From: SLDF01 sp964537925
Lineage (GTDB): Bacteria; Bacteroidota; Bacteroidia; Chitinophagales; Saprospiraceae
DNA: 64,000 nt
Reading direction: 5' to 3'
Assembly (NCBI GenBank): GCA_964537925.1
Contig: CAZICV010000004.1
Span: forward strand, 248,001-312,000
The position numbers and the translations under genes were made by a program. Of the stretch, positions 35,601 to 45,171 are shown one piece after another. The notes beneath the pieces are model-generated. The model saw only the letters and a list, made by a program, of their open reading frames with translations, searched no databases and was not told where the DNA came from. How positions within the stretch are numbered: the stretch's first letter is position 1; each line of letters opens with the position of its first letter.

Positions 35601-36089
35601 ATGAAAGCGAAAATATTTGCCGGACTGGTTTTGTTGCTTGCAGCAACCGCCTGCCAGAAAGAAAATGAAGTACAATTGTCCAAAGACAAGGAAAACGTCG
35701 ACTACCTCGTATTCGGAGACTACTATGGGTTCTGCGGAGGTGAATGCGCGTATATATTCAAGTGGCAGGACGGCAGACTCTATGCCGACAACAGCGTCAC
35801 CTACTATATACCGGACCAGGAACTCGCTTTCTTCTCAGAGCCCCTGCCTTCTGCCAAAGCGGCACTTGGGCTGGAAATAGTCGAGGCATTCCCCGCATAT
35901 CTCCGCGGCTTCGAGAAGAGCACCTTCGGCATCCCGGATGCTGCGGACCAGGGGGGCATCATAATAGAACTCAGCGAGAACGGCAAAGCCACCCGCTGGC
36001 ATATAGACAACTTCGAGGAACAACTGCCCGAGGCGCTTGTACCTTTCAAACAGCTCGTCAGCAGCGTCCTCTACGAGCTGAAAAAATAA
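35601..36089 (+). CDS. Small lipoprotein of unknown function
   Basis: 162 residues. An SPII signal with lipobox ATAC (Cys18 region) is followed by a compact domain: VDYLVFGDYYGFCGGECAYIF, LYADNSVTYYIPDQE, GGIIIELSENGKATRWHIDNFEEQLP. The CGGEC pair could form a disulfide or bind metal. No family is assigned with confidence, though the wording resembles small Bacteroidota envelope lipoproteins. Single-gene unit ended by a strong terminator. Confidence 0.75.
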   Translation: MKAKIFAGLVLLLAATACQKENEVQLSKDKENVDYLVFGDYYGFCGGECAYIFKWQDGRLYADNSVTYYIPDQELAFFSEPLPSAKAALGLEIVEAFPAYLRGFEKSTFGIPDAADQGGIIIELSENGKATRWHIDNFEEQLPEALVPFKQLVSSVLYELKK

Positions 36090-36112
36090 ACGAACGGTTT
36101 CATTTTCCCATT

Positions 36113-36148
36113 AAAAAGTATGGTCTAAAAGTAGACCATACTTTTTTT
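36113..36148 (+). terminator. Rho-independent terminator of the small lipoprotein gene
   Basis: Perfect 15-bp stem AAAAAGTATGGTCTA/TAGACCATACTTTTT with a 4-base loop, continuing into a T run. It begins 24 bases after the stop codon. Confidence 0.9.
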
Positions 36149-36252
36149 GTTTGAGCCCGGACGTACAAGACCTTAAAACTTCTTTAACATTCTTCGATTA
36201 AACGCACCCCGGTGAAAGGCATCCTATATACGAACACCAAAATCAATATAAG

Positions 36253-36654
36253 ATGAAAATGTGGATTTTGCTCTTGTTGCTTGCGGGCAACACAGCCGTC
36301 TGGGCACAGACCCGACCCTCTGCACCTGTACAGGAAAGCAAAGCGAACCGCCAGGAGCGTATCGAAGACCGGAAAGCGCAACGCAACGAAAAACTCGGGT
36401 TGAGCGATGACCAGTCCGCCAAACTGGATGCCATCAACCAGTCTTTCAGGGAAGAGGCGAAGACTATGCATAGCAAACAAAAGGAACAGCGCAGATCTGA
36501 AATGGAATCACTGCAGCAAAAACGCGAATCTGCCGTGAAGGAAGTACTCACAGCAGAACAGTTCAAGCTCTGGAAAGCCGAGCAGCAAAAAATGAAAGAA
36601 CAGCGAAAAGGGAAAGTACGCAAGCATGCCCGCGAAAAACCGGGTAAGCAGTAA
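36253..36654 (+). CDS. Small periplasmic, Spy/CpxP-like coiled-coil protein
   Basis: 133 residues. Signal peptide (MWILLLLLAGNTAVWAQ) followed by a highly charged helical body: NEKLGLSDDQSAKLDAINQSF and VLTAEQFKLWKAEQQ are the helix phrases of Spy/CpxP (LTxxQ-type) chaperone-like proteins. The Lys/Arg-rich tail is probably disordered. Members act as periplasmic holdases or metal and stress sensors, so the role here is inferred from resemblance only. Single-gene unit with a strong terminator shared with the convergent EF-G-like gene. Confidence 0.65.
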   Translation: MKMWILLLLLAGNTAVWAQTRPSAPVQESKANRQERIEDRKAQRNEKLGLSDDQSAKLDAINQSFREEAKTMHSKQKEQRRSEMESLQQKRESAVKEVLTAEQFKLWKAEQQKMKEQRKGKVRKHAREKPGKQ

Positions 36655-36663
36655 ATCAACATG

Positions 36664-36703
36664 AAAATAAGAAAGGCCCGCATCTGCGGGCCTTTCTTAT
36701 TTT
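36664..36703. terminator. Bidirectional terminator between convergent genes
   Basis: Perfect 18-bp stem from AAAATAAGAAAGGCCCGC to its complement at 36686-36703, around a 4-base loop. Flanking A and T runs make it functional on both strands, serving the Spy-like gene and the EF-G-like gene. Confidence 0.88.
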
Positions 36704-36803
36704 CAACGCCGAGGAAACAGCCCCGACAAAAGTGGCAACCTTTAGTGAGCCGCATGAAGCCTGTCATAACGGGCGCTTTTCCCGCTCTGACTGAGGAGCC
36801 TGG

Positions 36804-38930
36804 TCAAGCCTCCTGGGGTTCATGCTGGTAGTCTGTCACGAGACGTTGCTGTACATCTGCCGGTGCGGCCATGTACTCGTGAAACCGGCGGTTGAACTTA
36901 GCCTTCCCCTGGGTAATCGACCTGATGGCCGTAGCATACTGGTAGAGTTCACTCAGCGGCACGTGTGACAGGATCTTCTGGTAGTGACCTTCGGCATCCA
37001 TACCCATGATCATGGCACGCCTGGTCTGGAGATCGGCCATGACATCCCCCATTACATCCGCAGCGCACAGGACCGTAAGCTCATAAATCGGCTCACGAAG
37101 CTGCGGGGACGCTTTCTCGAAGGCATTCTTGAAAGCCATGGAAGCAGCGATCTGGAATGCCATATCATTGGAGTCCACCGGGTGCATCTTCCCGTCGTAT
37201 ACACAGACGCGGATATCCTGGCACGGTGATCCCGTCAGTGGCCCTTCCTCCATCTTCATGAGTACACCCTTCTTGATCGCATTGCCGAACTTGCTGTCGA
37301 TCGTGCCCCCGACCACACACCAAAGAAAGACGAGTTTTCCCCCTGTCTTCAGTTCCTCTACTTCCGTGTTGCGCACAGACAGACCCGCAGGCGGCGGCAT
37401 ATCCTCATAATAAGGCTCTACCCGCATATGTACCTCTGCGAACTGGCCTGCGCCACCTGTCTGCTTCTTGTGCCTGTATATCTCGTCGGCAGGCCGCGTG
37501 ATCGTCTCGCGATAAGGTATGCGCGGGCGTTCGAACTCGATGACCAGGTCATACACTTTCTCGATGCGATACTTGATGATATCCAGGTGCAACTGGCCCT
37601 GGCCGTGCAGCAGGATCTGCTTCAGCTCGGTGGAGTGCTCGATGATAGCGGTCGGATCTTCTTCCTGGATCTGGTGCAGGGCGCGCGCTACTTTTTCGAT
37701 ATCGTTCTTGTTGGGCGCTTTGACTGCTGTCCTGATCCTCGGCTCCGGAAAATGGATAGGTTCTATTTCGCGGTCCACCCCTTTTTCATTGAGGGTATTG
37801 TTGGTATGACTGTCTTTAAGCTTTACGGCTACTCCTATATCGCCTGCAGACAAGTGGTCTACTGCTTCCCGCTGGCGGCCATTGGCGATATATAAGTGCG
37901 CGAACCGCTCTACACTGCCGTTGCGGTGATTGACCAACTCGTCGCCTGACCGGAGCTTGCCGGAATAGACCTTGAAATAGGAAACACTGCCGACCTTGGG
38001 CTCTGTCAGCGTCTTGTATATGAAGATCGAAGTCTTAAAGCCTGCATCGCATTGCAGGCTTTCGCCGTTGGAAAGAGGCGCAGGCGGCCGGGCGGCGGGA
38101 GAAGGCGCGATGTCGTTGATGAAGCCCATCAGCCTGCCGCTGCCCATATTGTCCCTTGCGGATATACAGAATACAGGAAATATCTGCTGGCCCGCCAGGG
38201 CTATGGTCAGTCCCCGAGCCAGTTCTTCCTCGCTCAGCGAGCCGTGATCGAAGAACAGTTCCATGAGCGCTTCGTCGTTTTCGGCGGCAGCCTCCACCAG
38301 CTTGTTGTGCAACTCCTGGGCGCGGGATATTTCGCTGTCGGGGATCGCCCGCTTGGAGGGCTTCCCTCCGTCTGCCGGAAACACGTACATGACCATACGG
38401 AGTACATCGACGATCGTGTTAAATCCCTGGCCCGCATTCAGCGGGTACTGCACCGGCAGCACTTTGTTGCCAAACCGGGACTGGGCCTGCTCAAGGGTAG
38501 TGTCAAAGTCCGCCTTCTCATGGTCGAGGTGATTGATCACGAAAATAGCCGGCGTCCTGAAGCTCTCGATATATTCCCATATCAGTTCGGAGCCTACTTC
38601 TACGCCATTGCATGCGTTGAGCACCATGATGCCGGTGTCCGCTACTTTCAGCGAAGAGATCACCTCTCCTGTAAAGTCATCCAGTCCGGGGGTATCCAGG
38701 ATATTGATCTTGGAGTTTTTCCAGCGGGTGTGCAGCAAAGTGGTGAAGACAGAGTTGCCTTTGTTGCGCTCGATATCCGTATAATCCGATACGGTAGTAC
38801 CGTCGGTCACAGACCCTCTCCTATTGATCGCGCCCGCTTCAAAAAGCATGGTTTCCGCCAAAGTAGTCTTGCCCGCACCGGGGTGGCCCAGCAGTACGAC
38901 ATTCCGGATATTCCTGGTCTCCGTATTCAT
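36804..38930 (-). CDS. Elongation factor G-like translational GTPase (paralogue)
   Basis: 708 residues with EF-G domain order. G1 is GHPGAGKT, G2 falls near TVSDYTDIERNKGNS, G3 is DTPG and G4 is NHLD, where canonical EF-G has NKxD. The later domains II-V are present (RPRIPYRE-type region GERPRIPYRE, then FQIAASMAFKNAFEKASP and GDVMADLQTRRAMIMGMD). The altered G4 and divergence from housekeeping EF-G mark a second, EF-G2-like protein that may act in recycling, stress or antibiotic protection. It is not in a ribosomal operon, which agrees. Confidence 0.85.
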   Translation of the reverse strand: MNTETRNIRNVVLLGHPGAGKTTLAETMLFEAGAINRRGSVTDGTTVSDYTDIERNKGNSVFTTLLHTRWKNSKINILDTPGLDDFTGEVISSLKVADTGIMVLNACNGVEVGSELIWEYIESFRTPAIFVINHLDHEKADFDTTLEQAQSRFGNKVLPVQYPLNAGQGFNTIVDVLRMVMYVFPADGGKPSKRAIPDSEISRAQELHNKLVEAAAENDEALMELFFDHGSLSEEELARGLTIALAGQQIFPVFCISARDNMGSGRLMGFINDIAPSPAARPPAPLSNGESLQCDAGFKTSIFIYKTLTEPKVGSVSYFKVYSGKLRSGDELVNHRNGSVERFAHLYIANGRQREAVDHLSAGDIGVAVKLKDSHTNNTLNEKGVDREIEPIHFPEPRIRTAVKAPNKNDIEKVARALHQIQEEDPTAIIEHSTELKQILLHGQGQLHLDIIKYRIEKVYDLVIEFERPRIPYRETITRPADEIYRHKKQTGGAGQFAEVHMRVEPYYEDMPPPAGLSVRNTEVEELKTGGKLVFLWCVVGGTIDSKFGNAIKKGVLMKMEEGPLTGSPCQDIRVCVYDGKMHPVDSNDMAFQIAASMAFKNAFEKASPQLREPIYELTVLCAADVMGDVMADLQTRRAMIMGMDAEGHYQKILSHVPLSELYQYATAIRSITQGKAKFNRRFHEYMAAPADVQQRLVTDYQHEPQEA

Positions 38931-39381
38931 ATAATTGTTTTTTATATTTTACAATATCCAAATATCACGGTATATCATTCTGCACACATGGCCATACGAG
39001 GTATTAATATACAATCATTTGAATCAAAGAGTGAATATCTGACTGATTTCATCACATAAAAACCAGCACACAGGCAAATCCGGCCGTCCGGGCAATGAAA
39101 GGAATTCACTGGGGGCATCGTCCGCCTACCATGGACAGGCAGTCCGAACAGATATCGTTGGAAACCACCGGGCCCAAAGTTCACAATTGGCACAATTCAT
39201 AAAATAAGTTCAACCAAGGAGGCCTGGATCATGCACCGGATCAAAGACGGCTGTAAAGAGCCAAACAAATAGGGAGGCTATCGCTCTGATCAATACATTG
39301 AATAAATAATTGATTATCAGAAATTTAATTCAACGCGCAGGCACTCATCATATGGCGAGGCAACCAGAAGACAGCATTTTT

Positions 39382-39425
39382 GATATTTATTTTACAAAAA
39401 ACTTGTATTTACAAAAATAAATATC
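39382..39425. promoter_or_regulatory. AT-rich 12-bp inverted repeat
   Basis: GATATTTATTTT (39382-39393) and AAAATAAATATC (39414-39425) are perfectly complementary around a 20-base spacer that itself contains ACAA/TTGT. This size is typical of regulator or nucleoid-protein binding, but no partner is known. Confidence 0.4.
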
Positions 39426-39530
39426 CATCTTAGCTGAGTAGGTTCATTCCTTTGTATAGAAGCATTACCCGGCAATTCTCACTTATGGCGGGTTCTGCCA
39501 ACACTTTCAAACCCCTGTGATTTATTACTG

Positions 39531-39560
39531 CTCGCACTACCTGGAATAAGGTGGTGCGAG
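39531..39560. other. Hairpin downstream of the leftward xylan operon
   Basis: CTCGCACTACCT and AGGTGGTGCGAG pair over 12 positions (one G-U or mismatch, depending on strand) with a 6-base loop. It lies 150 bases beyond the last xylanase gene and could protect or end its mRNA. Confidence 0.4.
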
Positions 39561-39709
39561 TACGCATGTATGGAATGACGCGCGGGTTCAGGAATTAAGA
39601 TGACCGGAAGAAGAAAAAGCTACGCAGTACGCCTGCAATATTTACCCGGCATTCAGGGTGCAGCGCTTGTGTTGCGCACGCCCGGCCTCATATAACGGTC
39701 AAACCCGGG

Positions 39710-40894
39710 CTACTGCGCCGGCACTTCCAGCACGGCCCGCAGTGCTTTCTTGCCTTGCTTCTGCCGGTCCCATAACAAAGGGTAGTTTGTACGGCCCGGT
39801 ACGGGATAATCATTTTTCCAGGACATATCATCGCTCAGTCCCCAGGTAGTGACCCGGTCGATCTTGTCCCGCCACCTGTAAAACAAGGCGAAGAGCTCCC
39901 GGTAACGATCTGCCAGAAGCGCTTCTACATCCGCAGGCAGGCCATACTGATACGGGTCCAGGTAGGTCTTGAATTCCTCAAGCTGAAACTGTTCGTGTGC
40001 CATACAGGACCCTATGACCTGGCCCTCGCGGGTCAGCGGCAGCACATCTATGTCCAGCTCCGTGATCATGACTTTCACTCCCAGGCCACTGTAAGCCTCG
40101 ATAGCTTCTTCGATGTATTTGTTGTCTGGGTAGTTGAGCCCCCAATGGCCCTGCATGCCGACACCGTCGATGCGTATACCGGCCTCCTGCAGCATCCTGA
40201 CCATACGCATAATACCGTCTCTCTTGGCCGGGCGCCAGGCATTGAAATCATTGTAGTACAACTCTGCATCCGGGGCGTACTGTGCTGCCCAGGAGAAAGC
40301 CAGTCTCACGAGCTCATCTCCGTCACCTATACCTTCCACCCAGTTCGTACGCCGGTAGGCTCCGTCCTCTCCTATCACTTCGTTCACCACATCCCAGGCT
40401 TTTATCCTGCCCGTGTACCTGCCTGCTACTGTCCTGATATAATCATGCAGGATCTGTTTAAGCTCCTTCGGGGCTCTCTTTTGCCCGGAGCTATCCCTGA
40501 AGAACCACTCAGGGCATTGGTTGTGCCAGACGAGTGTGTGGCCGACTACGAACATATCATGACGGAGACCGAAATCCACAAACGCATCTGCTTCTTCAAA
40601 GCTGAACTCTCCCGGTGTAGGGTTCAGGTTCTCTGCTTTCATGGCATTCTCTGCCGTGATCGAGTTAAAATGCGCTACGACCAGTGCCTGGGAGGTCGTG
40701 TCTCTGCCCGCCACCATGTCCGGGTTGACCGCACAGCCAAGCCGGAAAGCCTCTGCATAGGTTTCGCTGAGTGTTCTGTACGTTGACCCTCGCCGATCCT
40801 GGGGCTGGCAGGCCTGCAGACAGGCGCATAGTCCCACAATGAACCACACGGATATACGCCGTGGGAAAACAAATTTTACCGGCTCATCATTCAT
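39710..40894 (-). CDS. GH10 endo-1,4-beta-xylanase (lipoprotein)
   Basis: 394 residues with an SPII signal (VWFIVGLCACLQAC, Cys29). The GH10 barrel contains SITAENAMKAE, VGHTLVWHNQ, acid/base Glu172 in WDVVNE, YYNDFN, and nucleophile Glu279 in MITELDID. It hydrolyses internal beta-1,4 bonds of xylan with retention, at the cell surface or in the periplasm. It is the last gene of the leftward operon and overlaps the GH115 gene by eight bases, so it is translationally coupled. The protein is a bare catalytic domain without a carbohydrate-binding module, suggesting action on already solubilised xylo-oligomers. Confidence 0.95.
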   Translation of the reverse strand: MNDEPVKFVFPRRISVWFIVGLCACLQACQPQDRRGSTYRTLSETYAEAFRLGCAVNPDMVAGRDTTSQALVVAHFNSITAENAMKAENLNPTPGEFSFEEADAFVDFGLRHDMFVVGHTLVWHNQCPEWFFRDSSGQKRAPKELKQILHDYIRTVAGRYTGRIKAWDVVNEVIGEDGAYRRTNWVEGIGDGDELVRLAFSWAAQYAPDAELYYNDFNAWRPAKRDGIMRMVRMLQEAGIRIDGVGMQGHWGLNYPDNKYIEEAIEAYSGLGVKVMITELDIDVLPLTREGQVIGSCMAHEQFQLEEFKTYLDPYQYGLPADVEALLADRYRELFALFYRWRDKIDRVTTWGLSDDMSWKNDYPVPGRTNYPLLWDRQKQGKKALRAVLEVPAQ

Positions 40895-43412
40895 CGGCGG
40901 TCAGTGGATGTGGCCCCAGGTACGATTCCGCATCGAATGATCCGGAGACCACAGCTCTTTGCAGGATGATGCCGGGATCCAGGTGATGGATAGTGATGTT
41001 GTTTTCGCCCGGCTTCGGCTTGCCAACCGGGATCGTGGTGGTGATGATATTATCTGCCACCCATTTCTCCCAGGTATGCAGATCGCCTGTCTCCTCATTC
41101 AGGCTGTAGATGTTGGCGGGGCCATCATTCACGGACACGGCGTACTTGAGACCCTGGCTGTTGAAGACGTCCAGCGTCGGCGAGTGATATAGCCTCAGGT
41201 AGAGCATGGTATCGGCAGTACCCTCATACCAAAAGCTAAGCCGTATCGCCGGAGCGGAGTCCGTATCGGCAAACGAGCGATGATTGAAGGGCCAGGTGGT
41301 CACTGCCTGTTCGTACCGGCCATAGTCCGGCATCACAAGCCACTGTATGCCCTCCCCGGTGGCAGTTGTATCCGCCTGGTCAAGTGCGAGTACCTGCCCC
41401 ACGCCGGCAGGCGACAATACGGATGGCAGGATCGGTTCGTCCTGCACTGCCTCCCAATCGTAGAGCCTGAAGGTCGGGGGCAATATCTGCCGCTCCGGTT
41501 GCTGCCAGTAGGTATAGCCGATATGGGTCTGGCTCATCATATGATTCCATTTGCCTCCGTTCAGTGCATGGTATTTCGCTGTGATCAGCGAATCCGTCGT
41601 GTAGTATTGCCTGACTTTCCCGGCATAGACGTTGGCCGCTTTATTTTTCTGCAGGTATGCACGGTGGTTGAGCGACTGGTTGAAATACATGCTGTACAGG
41701 TTGCCCATTGCCTCTATGGGATGATGTACCAGTTGGTAGTATGCATCACCGTATTCATCCGCCAGTGCATCTTGTATGGCTTCCGATCTGTGCAGCAACT
41801 CGTCAAACCGCCCCACTATCTGTTCAAACTCGCCCGGTGTCAGTGTGCTGGCGCTCAGTAGTTCGGGTTTTCTGAGAGAGATCAGCTTGCTGCTCTGCAA
41901 TAAGAGGTCGGCGATACGAGCGCTGTATCGCTCCCCAAACTGGGCTGCAGACCAGCGCACGAGCCACGGCCTGATATCCCGGTACTGGAACCGGTCAGGC
42001 GCCCAGGCTATATCCAGGAAGAAGGAAACAGGTAGCTCCATCGGTTTGATATCGCCGACGTTGACGATCCATATCCTGTCTATACCATGCTGATAGCAGA
42101 GTGTCATCTGGTCCCATATTCGCGGCAGGTAGTTCGTGTTCAGCCACTTGTAATTTCTGGGGCCGCCCACATAGTCGAAATGGTAGTACATACCGTATCC
42201 TCCCGGCCTGGCTGCGGCTCCTCGCTCCGGCAACCTCCTGACATTGCCCCAGTTGTCGTCACAGAACAACAGGGTGATGTCTTCGGGTATACGCATCCCC
42301 TGGTCATAATACTCTTGTACCTCCTTGTACAAAGCCCATAACTGCGGAGTCATATAGGCCGGTTCGCCTGTGACTTCAGTGATAATCCGACGCTGATCGG
42401 CGATGATCCTAGTCAACAACTCCGTGGCAACTTCATCCGACATGGGCTCGTCCCCGTCACCGCGCATCCCGACAGTCACGATCTTTTCGTTTTGCGCACG
42501 CTCCAGTCCTTCGCGCCAGAATCCGCGTAGTCTCTCTTCATTACGGTCATAGTTCCAGGCTGTACCCTCTCCATAGCGCCTCCATTCATCATGCGCACGC
42601 ATCATAGGCTCATGATGGGAGGTACCGATGATGATACCAAACCGGTTTGCCGCCTGTATATTGAGCGAATCGTCATCATAGAAGGCCCTGCCCCACATGG
42701 CCGGCCAGATATAATTGGCCCTGAGCCGCAGCATGAGGGTAAATACCTTCTCGTAAAAGCGGTGATTGAACCCGCCAAACTGCTCCGCCGTCCAGGAACT
42801 GAGCGCCGGCGCTTCATCATTGATGAATATGCCCCTGTATTTGACACGAGGGCCATCCACTAAGATCAGCTTCTTCTCTATGTAGAGGGCTTTTCTTTTG
42901 ACGACAGGCACATCTGCCCACCAACTCCAGGGAGAAACGCCCAATTGTGCAGACACCTCCAGAGCCCCGAAAGCCGCGCCCCGCTCATCGCTCCCTATAA
43001 TGAGCAAAGCATCCGCTACCCCCTTCACCGGGTTGGATATATGACTGATACTAAAATGCTCCCAGGCACCCTGTATGGAGCTGACCGGGATCTTTTTCCT
43101 GGCGACGATATCCCGGATGAGGTTATCCCCGAGTGTACCGATGATGATCGCATTGGTACGGCCGGCCGGTCGCCCGGCATCCCGTGCCACCGAAAAACCG
43201 GCTGCTTCCAGGTCACCGCTGAAGATCTGCGCGGCATTCCTGACCACCTGGCCGGCATCAGCATCCAGCATCACAGCCAGCGGACTGCCTTCTTTTGCCA
43301 GCAACACCGTATTAACTGTCTTCTCGAAGTGGCAGATACGCTGTCCCTGGGCGGCAATATACCCCGTACATACCATCACCATCATCACCCATAAGATCAA
43401 TATCCTGTCCAT
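40887..43412 (-). CDS. GH115 xylan alpha-1,2-(4-O-methyl)glucuronidase
   Basis: 841 residues with a signal peptide (ILILWVMMVMVCTGYIAAQG). The N-terminal domain (AQIFSGDLEAAGFSVARD ... IIIGTLG) precedes the catalytic barrel with VKYRGIFINDEAPALSSW, NYIWPAMWG, IGTSHHEPMMRA, VTVGMRGDGDEPM and WGNVRRLP, all typical of GH115. A helical domain and a C-terminal beta-sandwich (RLSFWYEGTADTMLYLRL) follow. GH115 enzymes remove MeGlcA from internal as well as terminal xylose units of glucuronoxylan, complementing the GH67 enzyme of the rightward operon. Periplasmic or surface location is expected. Confidence 0.92.
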   Translation of the reverse strand: MDRILILWVMMVMVCTGYIAAQGQRICHFEKTVNTVLLAKEGSPLAVMLDADAGQVVRNAAQIFSGDLEAAGFSVARDAGRPAGRTNAIIIGTLGDNLIRDIVARKKIPVSSIQGAWEHFSISHISNPVKGVADALLIIGSDERGAAFGALEVSAQLGVSPWSWWADVPVVKRKALYIEKKLILVDGPRVKYRGIFINDEAPALSSWTAEQFGGFNHRFYEKVFTLMLRLRANYIWPAMWGRAFYDDDSLNIQAANRFGIIIGTSHHEPMMRAHDEWRRYGEGTAWNYDRNEERLRGFWREGLERAQNEKIVTVGMRGDGDEPMSDEVATELLTRIIADQRRIITEVTGEPAYMTPQLWALYKEVQEYYDQGMRIPEDITLLFCDDNWGNVRRLPERGAAARPGGYGMYYHFDYVGGPRNYKWLNTNYLPRIWDQMTLCYQHGIDRIWIVNVGDIKPMELPVSFFLDIAWAPDRFQYRDIRPWLVRWSAAQFGERYSARIADLLLQSSKLISLRKPELLSASTLTPGEFEQIVGRFDELLHRSEAIQDALADEYGDAYYQLVHHPIEAMGNLYSMYFNQSLNHRAYLQKNKAANVYAGKVRQYYTTDSLITAKYHALNGGKWNHMMSQTHIGYTYWQQPERQILPPTFRLYDWEAVQDEPILPSVLSPAGVGQVLALDQADTTATGEGIQWLVMPDYGRYEQAVTTWPFNHRSFADTDSAPAIRLSFWYEGTADTMLYLRLYHSPTLDVFNSQGLKYAVSVNDGPANIYSLNEETGDLHTWEKWVADNIITTTIPVGKPKPGENNITIHHLDPGIILQRAVVSGSFDAESYLGPHPLTADE

Positions 43413-43518
43413 AAACCGGTTGTTCTAAGCAAGCTCGTCAAAAAGAAAAAGGAGCAAAGGCATAAGCCCTCACTCCCTTACCTAAAACTACTCGTCGCAT
43501 AAAATATATCCAGCGAGA

Positions 43519-45168
43519 TCAATTCCGCAGCGCGCTGAGGAAAGCGGCATATGCGGGTTTTTTGTTGTAATTCGCGTCATAGAGCAGCGGAAACTCCTTG
43601 CCGCCGTTGTACAGCCAGGAATAGTTGTCGGTGACTCCCCATACCGTGATACCTGCTCTTTGGGCCGACGGTACGTGTTTTATATAAGAGCTCACGATAT
43701 ACTTGTACATCTCAGCCTGGTACCCGTTGAGCTGGTCAGTAGGAGCCCCTGCGGCACTCTGCAGTACGGTCTTCACATCCAGTTCCGAAACACGGATCTT
43801 CAAGCCGGTAGCGGCGAGCTTCCTGAACATCCGGTCGATATTGCCCTGTGAAGTCTTCCAGGAAACATGCATCTGCGTGCCAATGCCATCTATCTTGGCC
43901 CCCTGGGACCTGAGCTTCTGGACATAGGCTATGAGCGCATCGAGTTTTGCTTCGCTGACCTCCAGGTTGTAATCATTGATATAGAGGTCCGCCGCAGGAT
44001 CTGCCTGAGCAGCATACTGGAATGCCTTGAGTGCGTAGGTATCGTCTTTCAGGTATTCGGACCAGACAAACCAGTCTGACGCACCGCTGGGCGGCGGAGA
44101 ATTGACATTGTTCCTCACCTGCCCGTCTTCTGTGAACAATTCGTTGACCACATCCCAGGCGCGTACCCTGTCCTTGTACCGGGATACCATACCTGTAATG
44201 AAGGTCCTGAGCGCTTCGTCCACTTTCTCGACGATCTCATCGCCGCTGGGTGCCGGGATCACTTCTTTGACGGAAACATCGTCGATATAGTAGGTATTGG
44301 CTGCCTGTCCCATGTCAAACACGATCCTTGTCTGGGGAGAGTTGGCCTTGAAAGTCCAGGTCACATTCTGCCAGCTGTTGCCAATATTCTGATCTCCCTG
44401 GTACTGCGCAGATCCGCTGCCGGAAGGCGCAGTCTGCGTAGACAACCTGATAGAGCCGCCTGCACTCTCCGCTTTGATCATATAAGACACCGAATATTCT
44501 TTATCGATCACGGTATTGAACAATTCGCTCGCGACCTGTACCCTCCACTGTGAACCCGGATAAGCTGTCGGGTTAATCACTTTCATAGACCGGTTGCCCG
44601 TGAGCACTTCATTGGCTCCGCTACCTACTGTGATCGTAGATGTACCGGCAGGGTTGCCGGTGTTGTACACAAACCAGCTTGTGAAACCCGATGCGTCACC
44701 TTCCTCGAATCCGCCGTTGAGTATCAGTTCTTCGCCTTCCGGGATAGTGATCCCTGCGTAAGATTTGATGTAACCGGCGTTCTGGTTCTGATGCCACGCG
44801 AGTGTATGGCCGAATACCGGCATATTGCCCAGTGCGTTCAGTATAGCGTCGGTATTGGCAAAATTGAGTGATCCGTCGCTCTGGACGACTGCGCCGTGTT
44901 TCATGTGATACTCGAGGGTCACGAGGTTGAAGTCCCGCCTGACGATCTCTGCATAACGGGTATCCGTAGTCACCGGCGTCAGTGATACAGCAGTCCCTAT
45001 GGGAAAATCGGCTGCATCCTTAAGCGGGGTGGCATTATCCCCGTAATCACCTGTATTGAGCACCCCCACCTTAGGGTCCTTGGTGCATGATGATACAAGC
45101 AGGCAGATCGCCAGCCCCATATATAGAAATCTTGGATTGTATTTCATCTTCTTGTTTTTTTGATCCAT
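43519..45168 (-). CDS. GH10 xylanase with inserted carbohydrate-binding module (lipoprotein)
   Basis: 549 residues from ATG 45168, or 542 from ATG 45147, which gives a cleaner SPII signal ending LVSSC. The GH10 fold begins FPIGTAVSL and FGHTLAWHQ, is interrupted at ~140-305 by a CBM4/9-like beta-sandwich (LILNGGFEEG ... YYIDDVSVKEV), and resumes with acid/base Glu343 in WDVVNE and nucleophile Glu462 in VSELDV. The subsite motif reads TLEYHMK, where the other two GH10 enzymes here have TAENxMK. The inserted-CBM layout is known from Bacteroidota surface xylanases. Placed three bases after susD, it is the likely outer-surface xylanase. Confidence 0.92.
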   Translation of the reverse strand: MDQKNKKMKYNPRFLYMGLAICLLVSSCTKDPKVGVLNTGDYGDNATPLKDAADFPIGTAVSLTPVTTDTRYAEIVRRDFNLVTLEYHMKHGAVVQSDGSLNFANTDAILNALGNMPVFGHTLAWHQNQNAGYIKSYAGITIPEGEELILNGGFEEGDASGFTSWFVYNTGNPAGTSTITVGSGANEVLTGNRSMKVINPTAYPGSQWRVQVASELFNTVIDKEYSVSYMIKAESAGGSIRLSTQTAPSGSGSAQYQGDQNIGNSWQNVTWTFKANSPQTRIVFDMGQAANTYYIDDVSVKEVIPAPSGDEIVEKVDEALRTFITGMVSRYKDRVRAWDVVNELFTEDGQVRNNVNSPPPSGASDWFVWSEYLKDDTYALKAFQYAAQADPAADLYINDYNLEVSEAKLDALIAYVQKLRSQGAKIDGIGTQMHVSWKTSQGNIDRMFRKLAATGLKIRVSELDVKTVLQSAAGAPTDQLNGYQAEMYKYIVSSYIKHVPSAQRAGITVWGVTDNYSWLYNGGKEFPLLYDANYNKKPAYAAFLSALRN

Positions 45169-45171
45169 GAA

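Larger units (their letters stand above)
38931..39709. other. 779-base AT-rich gap between the EF-G-like gene and the xylan locus
   Basis: No protein-like reading frame was found. It must contain the promoter of the EF-G-like gene and the transcription end of the leftward xylan operon, though I see no classical U-tract terminator. Two dyads at 39382-39425 and 39531-39560 are listed separately. Confidence 0.6.

Noticed and set aside
38052..39059. Open frame of 335 codons on the plus strand
   Set aside because: Mostly antisense to the EF-G-like gene, whose motifs are unambiguous. The product has no recognisable domain.
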